Shown: positions 1 to 8,350, counted from the first letter of the stretch. The stretch: 64,000 bases of DNA from Streptomyces griseoviridis (GCF_005222485.1 NZ_CP029078.1:3252001-3316000), one strand, 5' to 3'. The notes: a model not told the origin generated them from the letters alone. Program-made: numbers and translations.

Positions 1-2
1 TC

Positions 3-1568
3 GGTGCTCCTTCGGACCTCCCTCTCCTCGTCGCCGTCGTGCCCGCCGCCCTCGCGCTCGTGCTGACCGCCTGGGCGATCCGGCGCCGAGGGACCCGCTC
101 GCAGGAACGTCTCGGCGGCCCAGCAGTCAAGGTCGCCGCCGTCGCCGCCCTGGGCTGCACCGCCTACAGCGCCGACACCAGCTGGCGCTTTGCCGCCGAC
201 TACCTCGACATGGCCGGCACTGCCGAGCGTGCCGGCATGTTCGCAGCCGCCGAATTCGCCCTGTTCGCTACCGCGCTGATGGCACGACAGAACCTTGCCG
301 TCCAGGGCGCTCCCGGCCTGCCGGGTACTCTGGTCTGGGTGATCACCACGGTGCAGGTGATCCCCGCCTACGCGGAGAGCGGCCCCATCGGCGGCACGGT
401 CCGCGCCTTCGTCGGACCGGTCATGGCCGCGATGCTGTGGCACCTGGCCATGGGCATCGAACTGCGCCTGCGCACCCCGGGGGCAGCCTCGCACGGGCTG
501 ATCGCCGTCCTCGGCCGGGAGGCACGCGAGCGGCTGCTGTCCCGCCTGGGCATCGCCGCGCGGGACCGTGACGCCGCGCAGATCACCCGGGACCGGGCCA
601 CCGCCCGTGCGGTCGCCCTCGCCGCCCGCCTCGCCGAGCGCACACCCAAGCAGCAGCGGAGTCGTCGCGGCCGGCGGCTGACGCGACGCCTGTCGAAGGC
701 GGTCGGCCGAGCTTCGGTCGGCACCGACCCTCTCCAGCGGGCGCAACTGCTCGACCAGCTCGCCGCTCGGCGACACGCGCTGGCGCTCGCCACGATCCCG
801 CTCCCTTCTCCCTGGTCCCCGACGCACAGCAGCACATCGGCGGCCACGGTCCCCGCCCGGCCGACAACGAATGCGCCGGTCCCCGTCCCCGGTCTCGGCG
901 GTTCCGACGAGCCGGTCCGGGACCGAGGACCGAGGGCTCCTCGGGGACCGGTCCCCGAGGAGGCGTACCCGCCAGCCGAGGTCGGCGTAAGGACCAAGGG
1001 CGACGCAACAGGGACGGCCTCAGGGACCAAGCCCTCTGAAGCCGGTCCGCTCCCAGGGACCGAACTTGCCGGACCGGAAGCCGCAGCGCGGGACGCAGCG
1101 GCCATGAGGGCCGACCACAACACGCGAGAGGCAGCAGCTCAGGATCCGGCTCATCGGGGACCGACCGCCCCACGGTCCGGGACCGACCCCACCCAGGACC
1201 GAGGACCGACCACCCCACAGTCCGGGACCGACCCCACCCAGGACCGAGAACACAAGGTCCCGCTTCGACGGAAGCCGACCAGGACGTCCCGGACGAAGAA
1301 CAAGGACAAGCGTGTCCGGTCCCGCTCTCCGCAGACGGAGCGCCAGGCACGCGAGCTGGGCGAATCCGAGCGCCAGCTTGTCCGTGAGGTGCGCCCCCAT
1401 GTTCCCGCTCTGCTCGAACGGGACGGCAACGGCGCGATCACCCGAGTGCAACTGCGCGAAATCATCCGCCGCCAGGGCTTGGCGGGTGTCGGTAACGACC
1501 GACTCGGCCTGGTCCTCCAGGAGTTGCGGAACGGAGACATCACAACGACGAGGAGCACCGCCCGATGA
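3..1568 (+). CDS. Multi-pass membrane protein with C-terminal DNA-binding-like domain (DUF2637-like), 5' end outside window
   Basis: The frame is open to the left edge; the first internal start is GTG 39, but hydrophobic sequence already begins before it, so the gene is probably cut by the window. About five membrane segments fill the first 145 residues. A long Pro/Thr/Arg-rich, low-complexity linker follows, then a helical C-terminal domain (last ~60 residues) resembling a winged-helix or terminal-protein-like fold. The topology resembles DUF2637 (spread-type) proteins of Streptomyces plasmids. The linker is encoded by GGGACCG-rich DNA with a 45-bp tandem duplication. It lies directly upstream of the mobilisation genes and overlaps the next ORF by ATGA. 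The DUF2637 assignment is from memory and moderate. Confidence 0.6.
   Translation, partial: GAPSDLPLLVAVVPAALALVLTAWAIRRRGTRSQERLGGPAVKVAAVAALGCTAYSADTSWRFAADYLDMAGTAERAGMFAAAEFALFATALMARQNLAVQGAPGLPGTLVWVITTVQVIPAYAESGPIGGTVRAFVGPVMAAMLWHLAMGIELRLRTPGAASHGLIAVLGREARERLLSRLGIAARDRDAAQITRDRATARAVALAARLAERTPKQQRSRRGRRLTRRLSKAVGRASVGTDPLQRAQLLDQLAARRHALALATIPLPSPWSPTHSSTSAATVPARPTTNAPVPVPGLGGSDEPVRDRGPRAPRGPVPEEAYPPAEVGVRTKGDATGTASGTKPSEAGPLPGTELAGPEAAARDAAAMRADHNTREAAAQDPAHRGPTAPRSGTDPTQDRGPTTPQSGTDPTQDREHKVPLRRKPTRTSRTKNKDKRVRSRSPQTERQARELGESERQLVREVRPHVPALLERDGNGAITRVQLREIIRRQGLAGVGNDRLGLVLQELRNGDITTTRSTAR
1158..1247. repeat. 45-bp tandem direct repeat (two units) in GGGACCG-rich tract
   Basis: Units 1158-1202 and 1203-1247 differ at only two positions and keep the reading frame, encoding two copies of a 15-residue Ser-Gly-Thr-Asp-Pro-Thr-Gln-Asp-Arg-Gly-Pro-Thr type block. 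They lie in a wider tract (about 905-1330) full of GGGACCG/CGGTCCC heptamers. Confidence 0.85.
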
Positions 1569-1756
1569 AGACCTGCCACCAGTTCAAGACGGTCCGCGCG
1601 GAGTACGAGCGGGAGATCGGGTTCATGCTCGCTCACTCCGAACGGCATGCGGGTAGGCCGGCGGCGAAGTCCAGTGCGAAGCAAGCTGCCTCGGCGAAAC
1701 AGCGGATGGCCCGCGCGCTCAACAGTCACGTCGGGCGCTGCCCCGAGTGCGGTTGA
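1565..1756 (+). CDS. Small hypothetical protein, 63 aa
   Basis: It starts with ATG in a 4-bp ATGA overlap with the upstream membrane protein, so translation is probably coupled. It is basic, with an Ala/Lys-rich middle and a C-terminal Cys-Pro-Glu-Cys-Gly ending. There is only one CxxC pair, so metal binding would need a partner or dimer. A strong hairpin follows 35 bp after the stop and probably ends this transcript. The function is unknown; the context suggests an accessory mobilisation role. Confidence 0.6.
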   Translation: MKTCHQFKTVRAEYEREIGFMLAHSERHAGRPAAKSSAKQAASAKQRMARALNSHVGRCPECG

Positions 1757-1790
1757 ACCGGCAAACCCCAGCTCAAGGCCCGTAACGGTA

Positions 1791-1820
1791 GAGGTGGCCC
1801 GGCTCAAGCCGGGCCACCTC
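1791..1820 (+). terminator. Perfect 13-bp inverted repeat, probable terminator
   Basis: Arms 1791-1803 and 1808-1820 are perfectly complementary with a TCAA loop. There is no T-tract, as is common for high-GC actinobacterial terminators. It lies between the stop at 1756 and the AGGAGG ribosome-binding site (1828-1833) of the next gene. Confidence 0.7.
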
Positions 1821-1840
1821 CCCGCTTAGGAGGTACCGCC

Positions 1841-2077
1841 GTGATTCCTCGTCCCCCTCGATTCTCCGGGCCCACCACCGCCGAAGCCGATGCCTGGGCG
1901 GACGTCCTAGTCCGCCGACAACTCCTCCACGCCGTCGTCTGCACGCCGACCGGGCAGTGGCTCGTGCAGGACCGTCCCAACAAACCGGTCCGCGTCCTCG
2001 CCAGCCCAGCCGATGTCCTCGTGCTGGCCGCATCGATCCAGCAACGCACCCGTTCTACGAGGCCCGAATCCCGATGA
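1841..2077 (+). CDS. Hypothetical protein, 78 aa
   Basis: GTG start eight bases after a perfect AGGAGG. It is a compact protein with alternating hydrophobic strands (TPTGQWLVQDRP, RVLASPADVLVLAASIQQR) and no recognised domain. Its stop overlaps the mobC start (ATGA), so it forms the first gene of the mobC-relaxase transcript. It could be a small DNA-binding or relaxosome accessory factor, but nothing in the sequence proves that. Confidence 0.65.
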   Translation: MIPRPPRFSGPTTAEADAWADVLVRRQLLHAVVCTPTGQWLVQDRPNKPVRVLASPADVLVLAASIQQRTRSTRPESR

Positions 2078-2688
2078 CGCACGCACCCAAGGACGGCACC
2101 ACCCCGGAACCTGATCTTGAGTCCAACTCGGTCTCGGAAGGGCGAGCAAGTTATCCCCTTGGATACTCCGCCTTGAGCGGAGTATCCAAGGGCTCCCCCG
2201 CCCCTGGGGGGCCAGGGCTCGTCCGGCGCCGGGGGACGCCAGACGAGGAGGCTGCGACCGAGGGCGGATCGCTGCCAGAGGGGACACAGGACGAACGTGA
2301 GCAGCCTCGCACGCGCCGCCGCAAGTACCAACGTCGCCAACGTCCGCACGTCCGCAACACCCGCTTCAGTGACGACGAACTCATCCTCGTGACCGCAGGC
2401 GCGAAGGCCGCTGGTCTCACCCTCGCCGGCTTCCTCGCCCGTGCTGCGCTCTCTGCTGCTCGTGACCTCGAACGAACCGCTAGTGCCGTTGCCGACGAGC
2501 GGGAGGTGATCGCCGAGTTCTTCGCCGCCCGTCGACACCTCGGCCACATCGGCAACAACCTGAACCAGATCGCCCGAGCGGTCAACGCCGGAGCACACCC
2601 GAGCGAACTCGACGTGGTCATCGCGGCCACCGACCGCGCCATCCAGCGCGTCCAGCACGCCACCGACCGACTCCTCCACCACGACTAG
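2074..2688 (+). CDS. mobC: MobC-like relaxosome accessory protein
   Basis: The ATG at 2074 is chosen over the longer frame because it overlaps the upstream stop (ATGA). The protein has 204 aa. The N-terminal ~85 residues are Gly/Pro/Arg-rich and encoded by the candidate oriT hairpins. The C-terminal ~110 residues carry a ribbon-helix-helix-like segment (NTRFSDDELILVTAGAKAAG) and the MobC signature HLGHIGNNLNQIARAVNAG. Family knowledge: MobC proteins bind or melt oriT and help the relaxase nick. It is followed after 16 bp by the relaxase, the classic order. Confidence in the family is high. Confidence 0.9.
   Translation: MTHAPKDGTTPEPDLESNSVSEGRASYPLGYSALSGVSKGSPAPGGPGLVRRRGTPDEEAATEGGSLPEGTQDEREQPRTRRRKYQRRQRPHVRNTRFSDDELILVTAGAKAAGLTLAGFLARAALSAARDLERTASAVADEREVIAEFFAARRHLGHIGNNLNQIARAVNAGAHPSELDVVIAATDRAIQRVQHATDRLLHHD
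2156..2217 (+). other. oriT: Candidate oriT: two hairpins inside the 5' part of mobC
   Basis: A perfect 16-bp inverted repeat (2156-2171 and 2177-2192, 5-nt loop CTTGA) is followed by a C-rich stretch and a second 6-bp hairpin (2202-2207 / 2212-2217). A long perfect palindrome at the head of a mobC-relaxase pair is the usual form of an oriT. Its placement inside coding DNA forces the odd Gly/Ser-rich N-terminus of MobC. That it is oriT is inference; no nic site was identified by comparison. Confidence 0.5.
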
Positions 2689-2704
2689 GACCGGCCTCAC
2701 CTCC

Positions 2705-4444
2705 ATGATCCCCAGGATCCAAAAGCGCGGCCAGCGCACCATCGGCCTCCTCTACTACCTCTACGGACCGGGCAAGTTCGAGGAGCACACCGATCCCCAC
2801 CTCGTCGCCTCCTGGGACCACAACGCCCCCGACCCCGGCCGCGACTCCACCGCGACCCTCAAACAGCTACAGCGGCTCCTAGACCAGCCCGTCGAGAACA
2901 TTGACCCGTCGCAACGCCCGAAGAAGCATGTGTGGCATCTATCCGTACGCAATAGCGCCGAGGACCGGATCCTGTCGGATGAGGAATGGGGAGACGTGGC
3001 CCGCCGGATGGTCGCCGCTGCAGGGATCGACGACCCCGAGGCTGGAGCGGGCTGCCGGTGGGCTGCTGTGCGGCACGCTGACGACCACATCCATATCGTC
3101 GCCACCCTCGTCCGTGAAGACGGCTACAAGCCTGATCTCGACAACGACGCCATGCGTGTTCAGGCGCAAGCCCGAGTCCTCGAAGCGGAGCTGGGATTGC
3201 GGCGCCTCAACAAGGGTGACGGCACCGCAGCGAAGCGGCCCACCAGCGCCGAACGTCACAAGGCCGAACGCCAGGGCCGCGAGCGCACCGCTCGCGAGGA
3301 GCTGCGCGAAACCGTACGACGGGCGGTGGCCGGCGCGAGGGGCGACGAGGAGGTCTTCGACCGGCTCGCCGCCGCCGGCCTCCTGATCCGCAAACGCACC
3401 GCGCCCTCCGGCGACCTCCTCGGATACAAGGTCGCTCTGCCCGACGACCTGAACAAGGACGGCGAGCCGGTGTTCTATCCCGGCGTCCGCCTGGCCCCCG
3501 ACCTGTCGCTGCCCCGCATCCGCGAGCGCTGGACCGGTGAGGCCCAGGACGTTCCAGCTGCCCATAAGAACGCGATCCGTACAGGGCCGGGCAGTCCGGC
3601 CGCCGCGCGCCGCGGGACGGCATCGGCCGTGTGGCAGGCTATGCTCGTCATCAAGCACGGCGACGACGCGGTCTCCGCCGCCCACATCGCCTCGGCCGGC
3701 GAGGTCCTGGACGCCCTCGCGAAGACGTCCGCCGCCCACACCCGCCGCGAACTATGCGACGCCGCAACGGCTTTCGAACGGGCTTCGCGCTCTCACATCC
3801 GCGCCGTACGAGGGCACGATCGAGCCCTGCGGCAGGCCGCCCGCGACGTCGTCCAGGGCGGCCCAGCTCTCGGCCGCGGTGAGGACGGCGCCACCACGGC
3901 GATGGCGATCGACATGCTGTTCTTCCTTATCACCGCCGCCGCGCACTGGCATGCCAGGAAGGGGCACGCCCAGCAGGCCGAGGCCGCCGCCCGCGCCGCC
4001 GAGCACCTTCGCACCGCCTACCAGGCCGCCGCCGCCCAGCCGCTCGGTGTGCTCTACCAGCGCGGCCGACGTCTGAGCCGGCCGATGCTCCAGCGACAGA
4101 CGGTGCTGCTGCGCGAGGCGCTGCCGGAGCTGGCCGAGCAGATCCTCGCCGAACCCGGCTGGTACGCCCTGGCTGCAACCATCACGGAAGCCGAAGCCTC
4201 CGGCCACGACCCGGCCGCTCTCCTGTCCGACGTTGCCACTCAGCACGAACTGGGCACCGCGGACTCCGTCAGCGACGTGCTCGTGTGGCGGCTGCGACGG
4301 ACCGCCGACCTGCCCGCCGATGCCTCCCAGCTACCCGAGAACAGCACCGCAGGGAACCGGTCCACGACGCGCGGGACGACCACTAGGCCCTCCACACCCG
4401 GCAGGCGACGCAGCGGAGAAGAGACCCCGCGCCAGACCCGGTAG
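2705..4444 (+). CDS. MOB-P/VirD2-type conjugative relaxase
   Basis: 579 aa, ATG start 16 bp after mobC. Relaxase domain in residues 1-~200: candidate catalytic tyrosines Tyr17, Tyr18 and Tyr20 in GLLYYLYGPG, and the metal-binding HxxxHxH motif His124, His128 and His130 in RHADDHIHIVA. A Lys/Arg-rich helical region (about 170-215) and a long alpha-helical C-terminal half follow, perhaps contacting the coupling protein. It would nick one strand at oriT and remain covalently attached to the 5' end. With MobC it forms the relaxosome served by the type IV channel encoded at 31-38 kb. No truncation is visible. Confidence 0.93.
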   Translation: MIPRIQKRGQRTIGLLYYLYGPGKFEEHTDPHLVASWDHNAPDPGRDSTATLKQLQRLLDQPVENIDPSQRPKKHVWHLSVRNSAEDRILSDEEWGDVARRMVAAAGIDDPEAGAGCRWAAVRHADDHIHIVATLVREDGYKPDLDNDAMRVQAQARVLEAELGLRRLNKGDGTAAKRPTSAERHKAERQGRERTAREELRETVRRAVAGARGDEEVFDRLAAAGLLIRKRTAPSGDLLGYKVALPDDLNKDGEPVFYPGVRLAPDLSLPRIRERWTGEAQDVPAAHKNAIRTGPGSPAAARRGTASAVWQAMLVIKHGDDAVSAAHIASAGEVLDALAKTSAAHTRRELCDAATAFERASRSHIRAVRGHDRALRQAARDVVQGGPALGRGEDGATTAMAIDMLFFLITAAAHWHARKGHAQQAEAAARAAEHLRTAYQAAAAQPLGVLYQRGRRLSRPMLQRQTVLLREALPELAEQILAEPGWYALAATITEAEASGHDPAALLSDVATQHELGTADSVSDVLVWRLRRTADLPADASQLPENSTAGNRSTTRGTTTRPSTPGRRRSGEETPRQTR

Positions 4445-4604
4445 GTCGCCGGATACCGGTACAACGACGTGTGATCGGGCACACCGAGGCAACGCCGCCG
4501 CGCTGTATCGAAATACGCCCGAGAAGCCGAGTACCCCTGCTGACCTGGCCGGAGGTGGCTGTGGATTTTGTGAATTGAAACCACCGGGGGCGTGGGGCAC
4601 GATC

Positions 4605-5093
4605 ATGAAGCGCGCAGGACGAGATGACGAGGTAGAGGAGGCCGCCAGGGTGTTTCACCGGATACGCCGCCGGGCCAAGGAGCCGAGCGAAGCTCAGAGG
4701 CAGTTCGCCGAACTGCACGCGCAACTGCAGGGCCAGGTACCGCCCGGCTTCGGAGTGGCGGCGCCTGAGCCGGAGCCCGCCGAGCCGACCGCCGTCGTGG
4801 ACGACTTCCTTCCGCCGGAACTGCGCGTGCCGAGTCACGACCAGGTCGAAGGCAAGATGATGCCCTGGGCGCAGCCCCTCGTTCTCGACGGCGAGATGGT
4901 CGCCTGTGCCGGGTGCGGCGCGTACCGGGGCTGGCTCATCCTCTCCACCCGCGGTGAGATCTGGCTCCGCTGCCGGGCCGGCCATCAGCAGCGGGAGACT
5001 CGCATCGACACCGCCTGGTACAACCGGCACTCCGGGCCGGCGGACGCGACGCACGCCACGTTCGAGGACTGCCTGCGCCACCTCGGACACTGA
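4605..5093 (+). CDS. Hypothetical zinc-ribbon-like protein, 162 aa
   Basis: The frame is open from 4233, but the ATG at 4605 fits best because upstream residues look non-coding. The N-terminus is helical and charged. The C-terminus has Cys-Ala-Gly-Cys-Gly followed about 20 residues later by Cys-Arg-Ala-Gly-His, a plausible CxxC...CxxxH zinc site in a beta-rich domain. There is no strong SD site. It sits alone after the relaxase. No known family was recognised. Confidence 0.6.
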   Translation: MKRAGRDDEVEEAARVFHRIRRRAKEPSEAQRQFAELHAQLQGQVPPGFGVAAPEPEPAEPTAVVDDFLPPELRVPSHDQVEGKMMPWAQPLVLDGEMVACAGCGAYRGWLILSTRGEIWLRCRAGHQQRETRIDTAWYNRHSGPADATHATFEDCLRHLGH

Positions 5094-5172
5094 CCACCAC
5101 TCCTACGACCCCACCGGGCCTGCGGGCCCGCACTGACCACCCGTCACCTAGCACCAAGGGGTCAGTTCCGCC

Positions 5173-5817
5173 ATGCGCGTTCGCGTCGCCACCACCGCCC
5201 TCGGCATCACCGCCGCCCTCCTCACCGTGCCTGCCTGCTCCACCGGCACCAAGTACCAGACCGCCTCCTCGGCTGCGCTCTCCGCAGCCGCGCTTGAGTC
5301 CCGCCTGCTCGATGAGAGCGACCTCGGCAGCGGCTACCTTCCCAAGCCGGAACGTCCGGCCCAGCACGACGACGTCACCGTCATCGGCTGCCCGGCACTG
5401 AGCGAGTTGGGCGGCGACGCGGCGACTGGCGGCACGCTCGCCTTCCCACACAAGGCGGAGGCGGGTTTCACCTACGGCGGCAGCTCCTCGGAAATCTCCG
5501 AGGAGCTGTACAGCGACAGCGTGAAGAAGCTCTCCGCCGGCATCGCCCGGATCTTCGATGCCATGACCGACTGCCCGACCTATCAGGTCGGCGCGGGCGG
5601 CGCCCCGCTCGACGTGACCTCGCAGAAGCTGCCTGCGCCCCACGTCGGCGGTGACGAGCAGTGGAGCCAGCTCCTGACATTCATCGCCGGAGGACGGAGC
5701 ACCGTGGTCAAGCAGACCGCGATCCGCGACGGCAACCTGCTGCTGGTCGTCTCCGGCTCCCCGGCCCTCGTCGACCGCCACCTTGGCAAGGCCCTCACCA
5801 AAGCCACGGCGAGCTGA
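5173..5817 (+). CDS. Secreted lipoprotein, 214 aa
   Basis: ATG start, short Arg-containing n-region, hydrophobic stretch and a lipobox TVPAC with Cys at residue 22, so it is probably lipid-anchored on the outer face of the membrane. The mature part has two further Cys (IGCPAL and TDCPTY) that could form a disulfide. The fold resembles small actinobacterial lipoproteins of unknown role that read like sensor or substrate-binding domains. A hairpin terminator follows directly. No transport partner is adjacent. Its place between the mobilisation and DUF317 blocks suggests an accessory surface function. Confidence 0.75.
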   Translation: MRVRVATTALGITAALLTVPACSTGTKYQTASSAALSAAALESRLLDESDLGSGYLPKPERPAQHDDVTVIGCPALSELGGDAATGGTLAFPHKAEAGFTYGGSSSEISEELYSDSVKKLSAGIARIFDAMTDCPTYQVGAGGAPLDVTSQKLPAPHVGGDEQWSQLLTFIAGGRSTVVKQTAIRDGNLLLVVSGSPALVDRHLGKALTKATAS

Positions 5818-5834
5818 CCTGCGTGCACGTCACG

Positions 5835-5869
5835 CTGCTGCCTCCGACGTCACAGGTCGGGGGCAGCAG
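5835..5869 (+). terminator. Terminator hairpin after the lipoprotein gene
   Basis: Arms 5835-5848 and 5856-5869 pair over 14 bp with a single mismatch and a 7-nt loop, 18 bp after the stop codon. Confidence 0.65.
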
Positions 5870-5999
5870 TGCGTTACTGGCTGACGCGTTGAGCGGCGCG
5901 AGCGGCTTGCTCTGGTGCCGGGCTCGGACCTGATCGAGCTGGACGTAGAGCACGGTGAGCATCGAAGACCGAACGGCCCCTTCACCCGAGAAATCAGAA

Positions 6000-6035
6000 A
6001 GTCCGGCACCCCTCCGATCGGGGGGGTGCCGGACT
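6000..6035. terminator. Strong hairpin between convergent genes, probably bidirectional terminator
   Basis: Perfect 13-bp arms (6000-6012 and 6023-6035) with an A-rich flank on one side. It lies just beyond the stop of the minus-strand DUF317 gene at 6064 and downstream of the plus-strand lipoprotein gene. Confidence 0.7.
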
Positions 6036-6063
6036 GCGATCATCAAGTGCGTTACGCGGGCCG

Positions 6064-6951
6064 TTAGTTGGCCGGCGCGCGCAGGAGGCGTTCCCTGGTG
6101 GCCTCGGGCAGTACCCGCCGCAGGACCGGTGCGGTCGAGCTGAGGGAGGCGGCGAATGCGGCGACGAGATCGTGCGGAACGCTGGCGGCGAACGATGCCG
6201 CCCACAGACAGGGCGCCCCGAGGGCGGGCTCGGCCCACGCCTGCCATCCGACCGGTCCCGTCTCGTCGCTCTCGGCGGACAGCGCCCGCGGGTCGGCGTC
6301 CTGGATGAGGGGTGGGACCTCGCCGAGGCTGATGTGCGAAGTGCACGTCGGGTCCGTCGCCGCCGCCTGGGGCTGGTCGATGTCTCGGAACCATCCGTGG
6401 GCGGCGACAGCGTCAAGGACCAGCTCGGATCCGGCGAGCGGCACAGCAGGCTGGCCGCTTGCGTCGAGCGCGACGAGGAAGTCGACCACCGCCTCGCCCG
6501 GGACGTCACGGGTGAAGTAGGCCGACCACTGCGCGAGCGGGCTACCCGCCTCGGCTCGGGCGGAGATCTGCCAGGCGATCGGCAGCTCGCCCAGGTGAAA
6601 CGGCTCATCCGCCAGGCCCCACTGGGCCCAGCGCAAGGCGTCGGGGCTGATGTGCAAAACGGTGCTGCGCAGGACCTGGCGGTCCTCCGGTGCCTCGTCC
6701 GGCTCGCGTCGTCCGCGGACTATCGTCAGGCTCGTCCAGCCCAGGCCAGCGAGCGTGTCAGCGACGGCGTCGTAGAGGCGTCCATCGTCACCAGCCAAGT
6801 ATCGGGGGCCGACCCAGAACGCGGGTTGGACGCCGCGCGGGTTGTGCGGAGGGTTGGGGTACAGGGGCGCCTCCAAGGGCTCGGTGTGGGCTAGTTGCCG
6901 CCGGCGCGGCGGCGGGGACGGCGCGGGGGCGCCTGGACGGGCCCCTGCCAC
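6064..6951 (-). CDS. DUF317 family protein
   Basis: 295 aa. After a Pro/Arg-rich N-terminus comes the DUF317 hallmark FWVGPRYLAGD, then repeats of about 55 residues ending in Trp-x-Ala-Tyr-Phe and a VxxFLxAL-type helix. DUF317 is an actinomycete family abundant on conjugative elements; its biochemical role is unknown. The GTG at 6951 overlaps the upstream gene by 61 bp; a start further down (for example TTG near 6870) is possible because the first ~20 residues look like shadow sequence. A terminator lies beyond the stop. Confidence 0.75.
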   Translation of the reverse strand: MAGARPGAPAPSPPPRRRQLAHTEPLEAPLYPNPPHNPRGVQPAFWVGPRYLAGDDGRLYDAVADTLAGLGWTSLTIVRGRREPDEAPEDRQVLRSTVLHISPDALRWAQWGLADEPFHLGELPIAWQISARAEAGSPLAQWSAYFTRDVPGEAVVDFLVALDASGQPAVPLAGSELVLDAVAAHGWFRDIDQPQAAATDPTCTSHISLGEVPPLIQDADPRALSAESDETGPVGWQAWAEPALGAPCLWAASFAASVPHDLVAAFAASLSSTAPVLRRVLPEATRERLLRAPAN

Positions 6952-7181
6952 GTCAGGGCGATGGCAACCTCCGGCGGAAGGTGGCCAAGCTGTGCGTCTG
7001 GGTCCGCCCCTTCGGCGAGGTAGACGACGGTCTGGCCGGTCTCATCGACCGACTGCAGTACCTGCGCCACGCGGTGCGCCATCGGGACGAAGGGGTTCAT
7101 GGCCTGGCGGACCGGAGCACTCGGGTCGCAGCTGGCCAACAGGTCGATGAGATCGCCGACGGTCATCTCCGGGGACGTCAC
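6891..7181 (-). CDS. Conserved plasmid hypothetical protein, 96 aa
   Basis: The GTG at 7181 is chosen for its AGGAGG at 7-bp spacing; the longer frame to 7232 lacks one. The body reads MTVGDLIDLLASCDPSAPVR and MNPFVPMAHRVAQVLQ, a pattern recalled from small proteins near actinobacterial transfer genes. It ends in a Pro/Arg-rich tail overlapping the start of the DUF317 gene, so the two are probably co-translated. No catalytic motif is visible. Function unknown. Confidence 0.65.
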   Translation of the reverse strand: MTSPEMTVGDLIDLLASCDPSAPVRQAMNPFVPMAHRVAQVLQSVDETGQTVVYLAEGADPDAQLGHLPPEVAIALTWQGPVQAPPRRPRRRAGGN

Positions 7182-7281
7182 GGACAGCCTCCTGGGGTTC
7201 GGGGGGAACGGGCAGTGGAACGGGCGGGCCATCGGTACTGCCAGCGCTCACAGGGCGGGCATCGTGTCGGTGTCCGCGCTG

Positions 7282-7641
7282 TCACAGGCGGCGTGAGGTC
7301 TCCAGCACACTGGCTACGGTGGTGGCGACGATGTCGGCTGGTGTCTCGATATCAAACGACATGTGGTAACCACGGACACTGGCCGTTCCAGTGACCGCGA
7401 TCTTCCACCCCTCGCCATCCGTGCCGAGGCGGCCGAGCGGAAACCAGCCGAGATAGAACCGACCGTCCTTGGAGCTGACGTGCACATCAGCGCGATCATC
7501 GATGATCAGGTGGAAGTCCTCGGCGGAGAACTGGTCCATGACCAGAGTCGGCTGACCGGGGCCGAGCTGCCACTCTCGCGGTCGCAGGGCTTCGATGGTG
7601 GTGGAGAAACTGGGGCCCGCAGCGGCTACGGTCACGGGCAA
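7282..7641 (-). CDS. Single-domain DUF317-like protein, 119 aa
   Basis: Start TTG 7641 (or GTG 7635) after AGAGAGG. The first half is Ser/Pro-rich. The second half has the DUF317-type pattern: a beta strand with FYLGWFPLGR, GWKIAV, then a TPADIVATTVASVLE helix at the end. It is shorter than the other DUF317 proteins here and contains one repeat only, so it may be a trimmed paralogue. It is separated by about 100 bp from the next minus-strand gene. Confidence 0.55.
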   Translation of the reverse strand: MPVTVAAAGPSFSTTIEALRPREWQLGPGQPTLVMDQFSAEDFHLIIDDRADVHVSSKDGRFYLGWFPLGRLGTDGEGWKIAVTGTASVRGYHMSFDIETPADIVATTVASVLETSRRL

Positions 7642-7811
7642 TCACCTCTCTGACCTGGCGTTTCTTGCAAGGTCGTCTACGTTGACATGCCCTCGCGCCC
7701 ATTGGCCAGTCTTCCCGAGATCTTTCCTGTCTGCCCCAGGCGAACTGCTGTCTGTTGATAACGGACCCAGTCGTCTTGCCGGGGAGGACCGTCCCGCTCA
7801 CCCGTCATGCG

Positions 7812-7854
7812 CCTGACACCGACACCCGCACTCCATACGGGTGCCGGTGTCAGG
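7812..7854. terminator. Long hairpin, 17-bp arms with one mismatch
   Basis: Arms 7812-7828 and 7838-7854 enclose a 9-nt loop. It lies between the remnant gene at 7901-8350 and the DUF317-like gene, as expected for a terminator on the minus strand. Confidence 0.65.
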
Positions 7855-7900
7855 CCCCTAGCCGTGCAGGCTGGCGCGGTCTGCGAGCGCCGGCCTGGGC

Positions 7901-8350
7901 TCACCCCGCATCCGCTCCGCGGAACGCGAATGCCGACCATCGCAGTCTCGAAGGCCGGTGCATCGCCCGCCTGACATGCTGTGACGAGGATGGCCAGGGG
8001 ACGCGCCGCTGCGCGGGGTGGGGATGAGCCAGCTCGGGGCGATCCACGGCGACCTGCACTTCCCCCCACTCACCGGTGTTCACCGCCGTGATCGCCAGAG
8101 CATGGAGCTTGAGACAGAAGGCGATGACCTTGCCCAGCTTGGAGACCGCGGCGTCGACGATGTCGGCGATCAGCTCCTCGACCTCCACGACCTGCGCGGC
8201 GGTCTCCTTGTTCATATGGACCTGGAAACCCCACCACTTCTTCTCCACCCACGCGTCCAGGCCGCGGATACGTCTGCAGCCAGACCCTCAACTGCAGAGG
8301 CCCTAAAACACGGCGTCGTCGGCATGGGGGGCTTCGATCACGTGGGTCAT
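7901..8350 (-). pseudogene. Small plasmid protein (EKKWWGFQVHMNKET type) with two in-frame stops near its start
   Basis: An ATG at 8350 preceded by GAGGA begins MTHVIEAPHADDAVF, then hits TAG at codon 16 and TGA at codon 21, yet the same frame continues into a clearly protein-like stretch starting RGLDAWVEKKWWGFQVHMN with a hydrophobic helical centre (IADIVDAAVSKLGKVIAFC). From the internal GTG 8248 an intact 115-aa ORF remains, ending at 7901. The two stops suggest decay of a longer gene. The family resembles small amphipathic proteins of Streptomyces whose function is unknown to me. Confidence 0.5.

Noticed and set aside
1151..1807. 218-codon minus-strand frame over the left-edge membrane gene
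   Set aside because: Shadow of the repeat-rich linker; no SD and no protein character.
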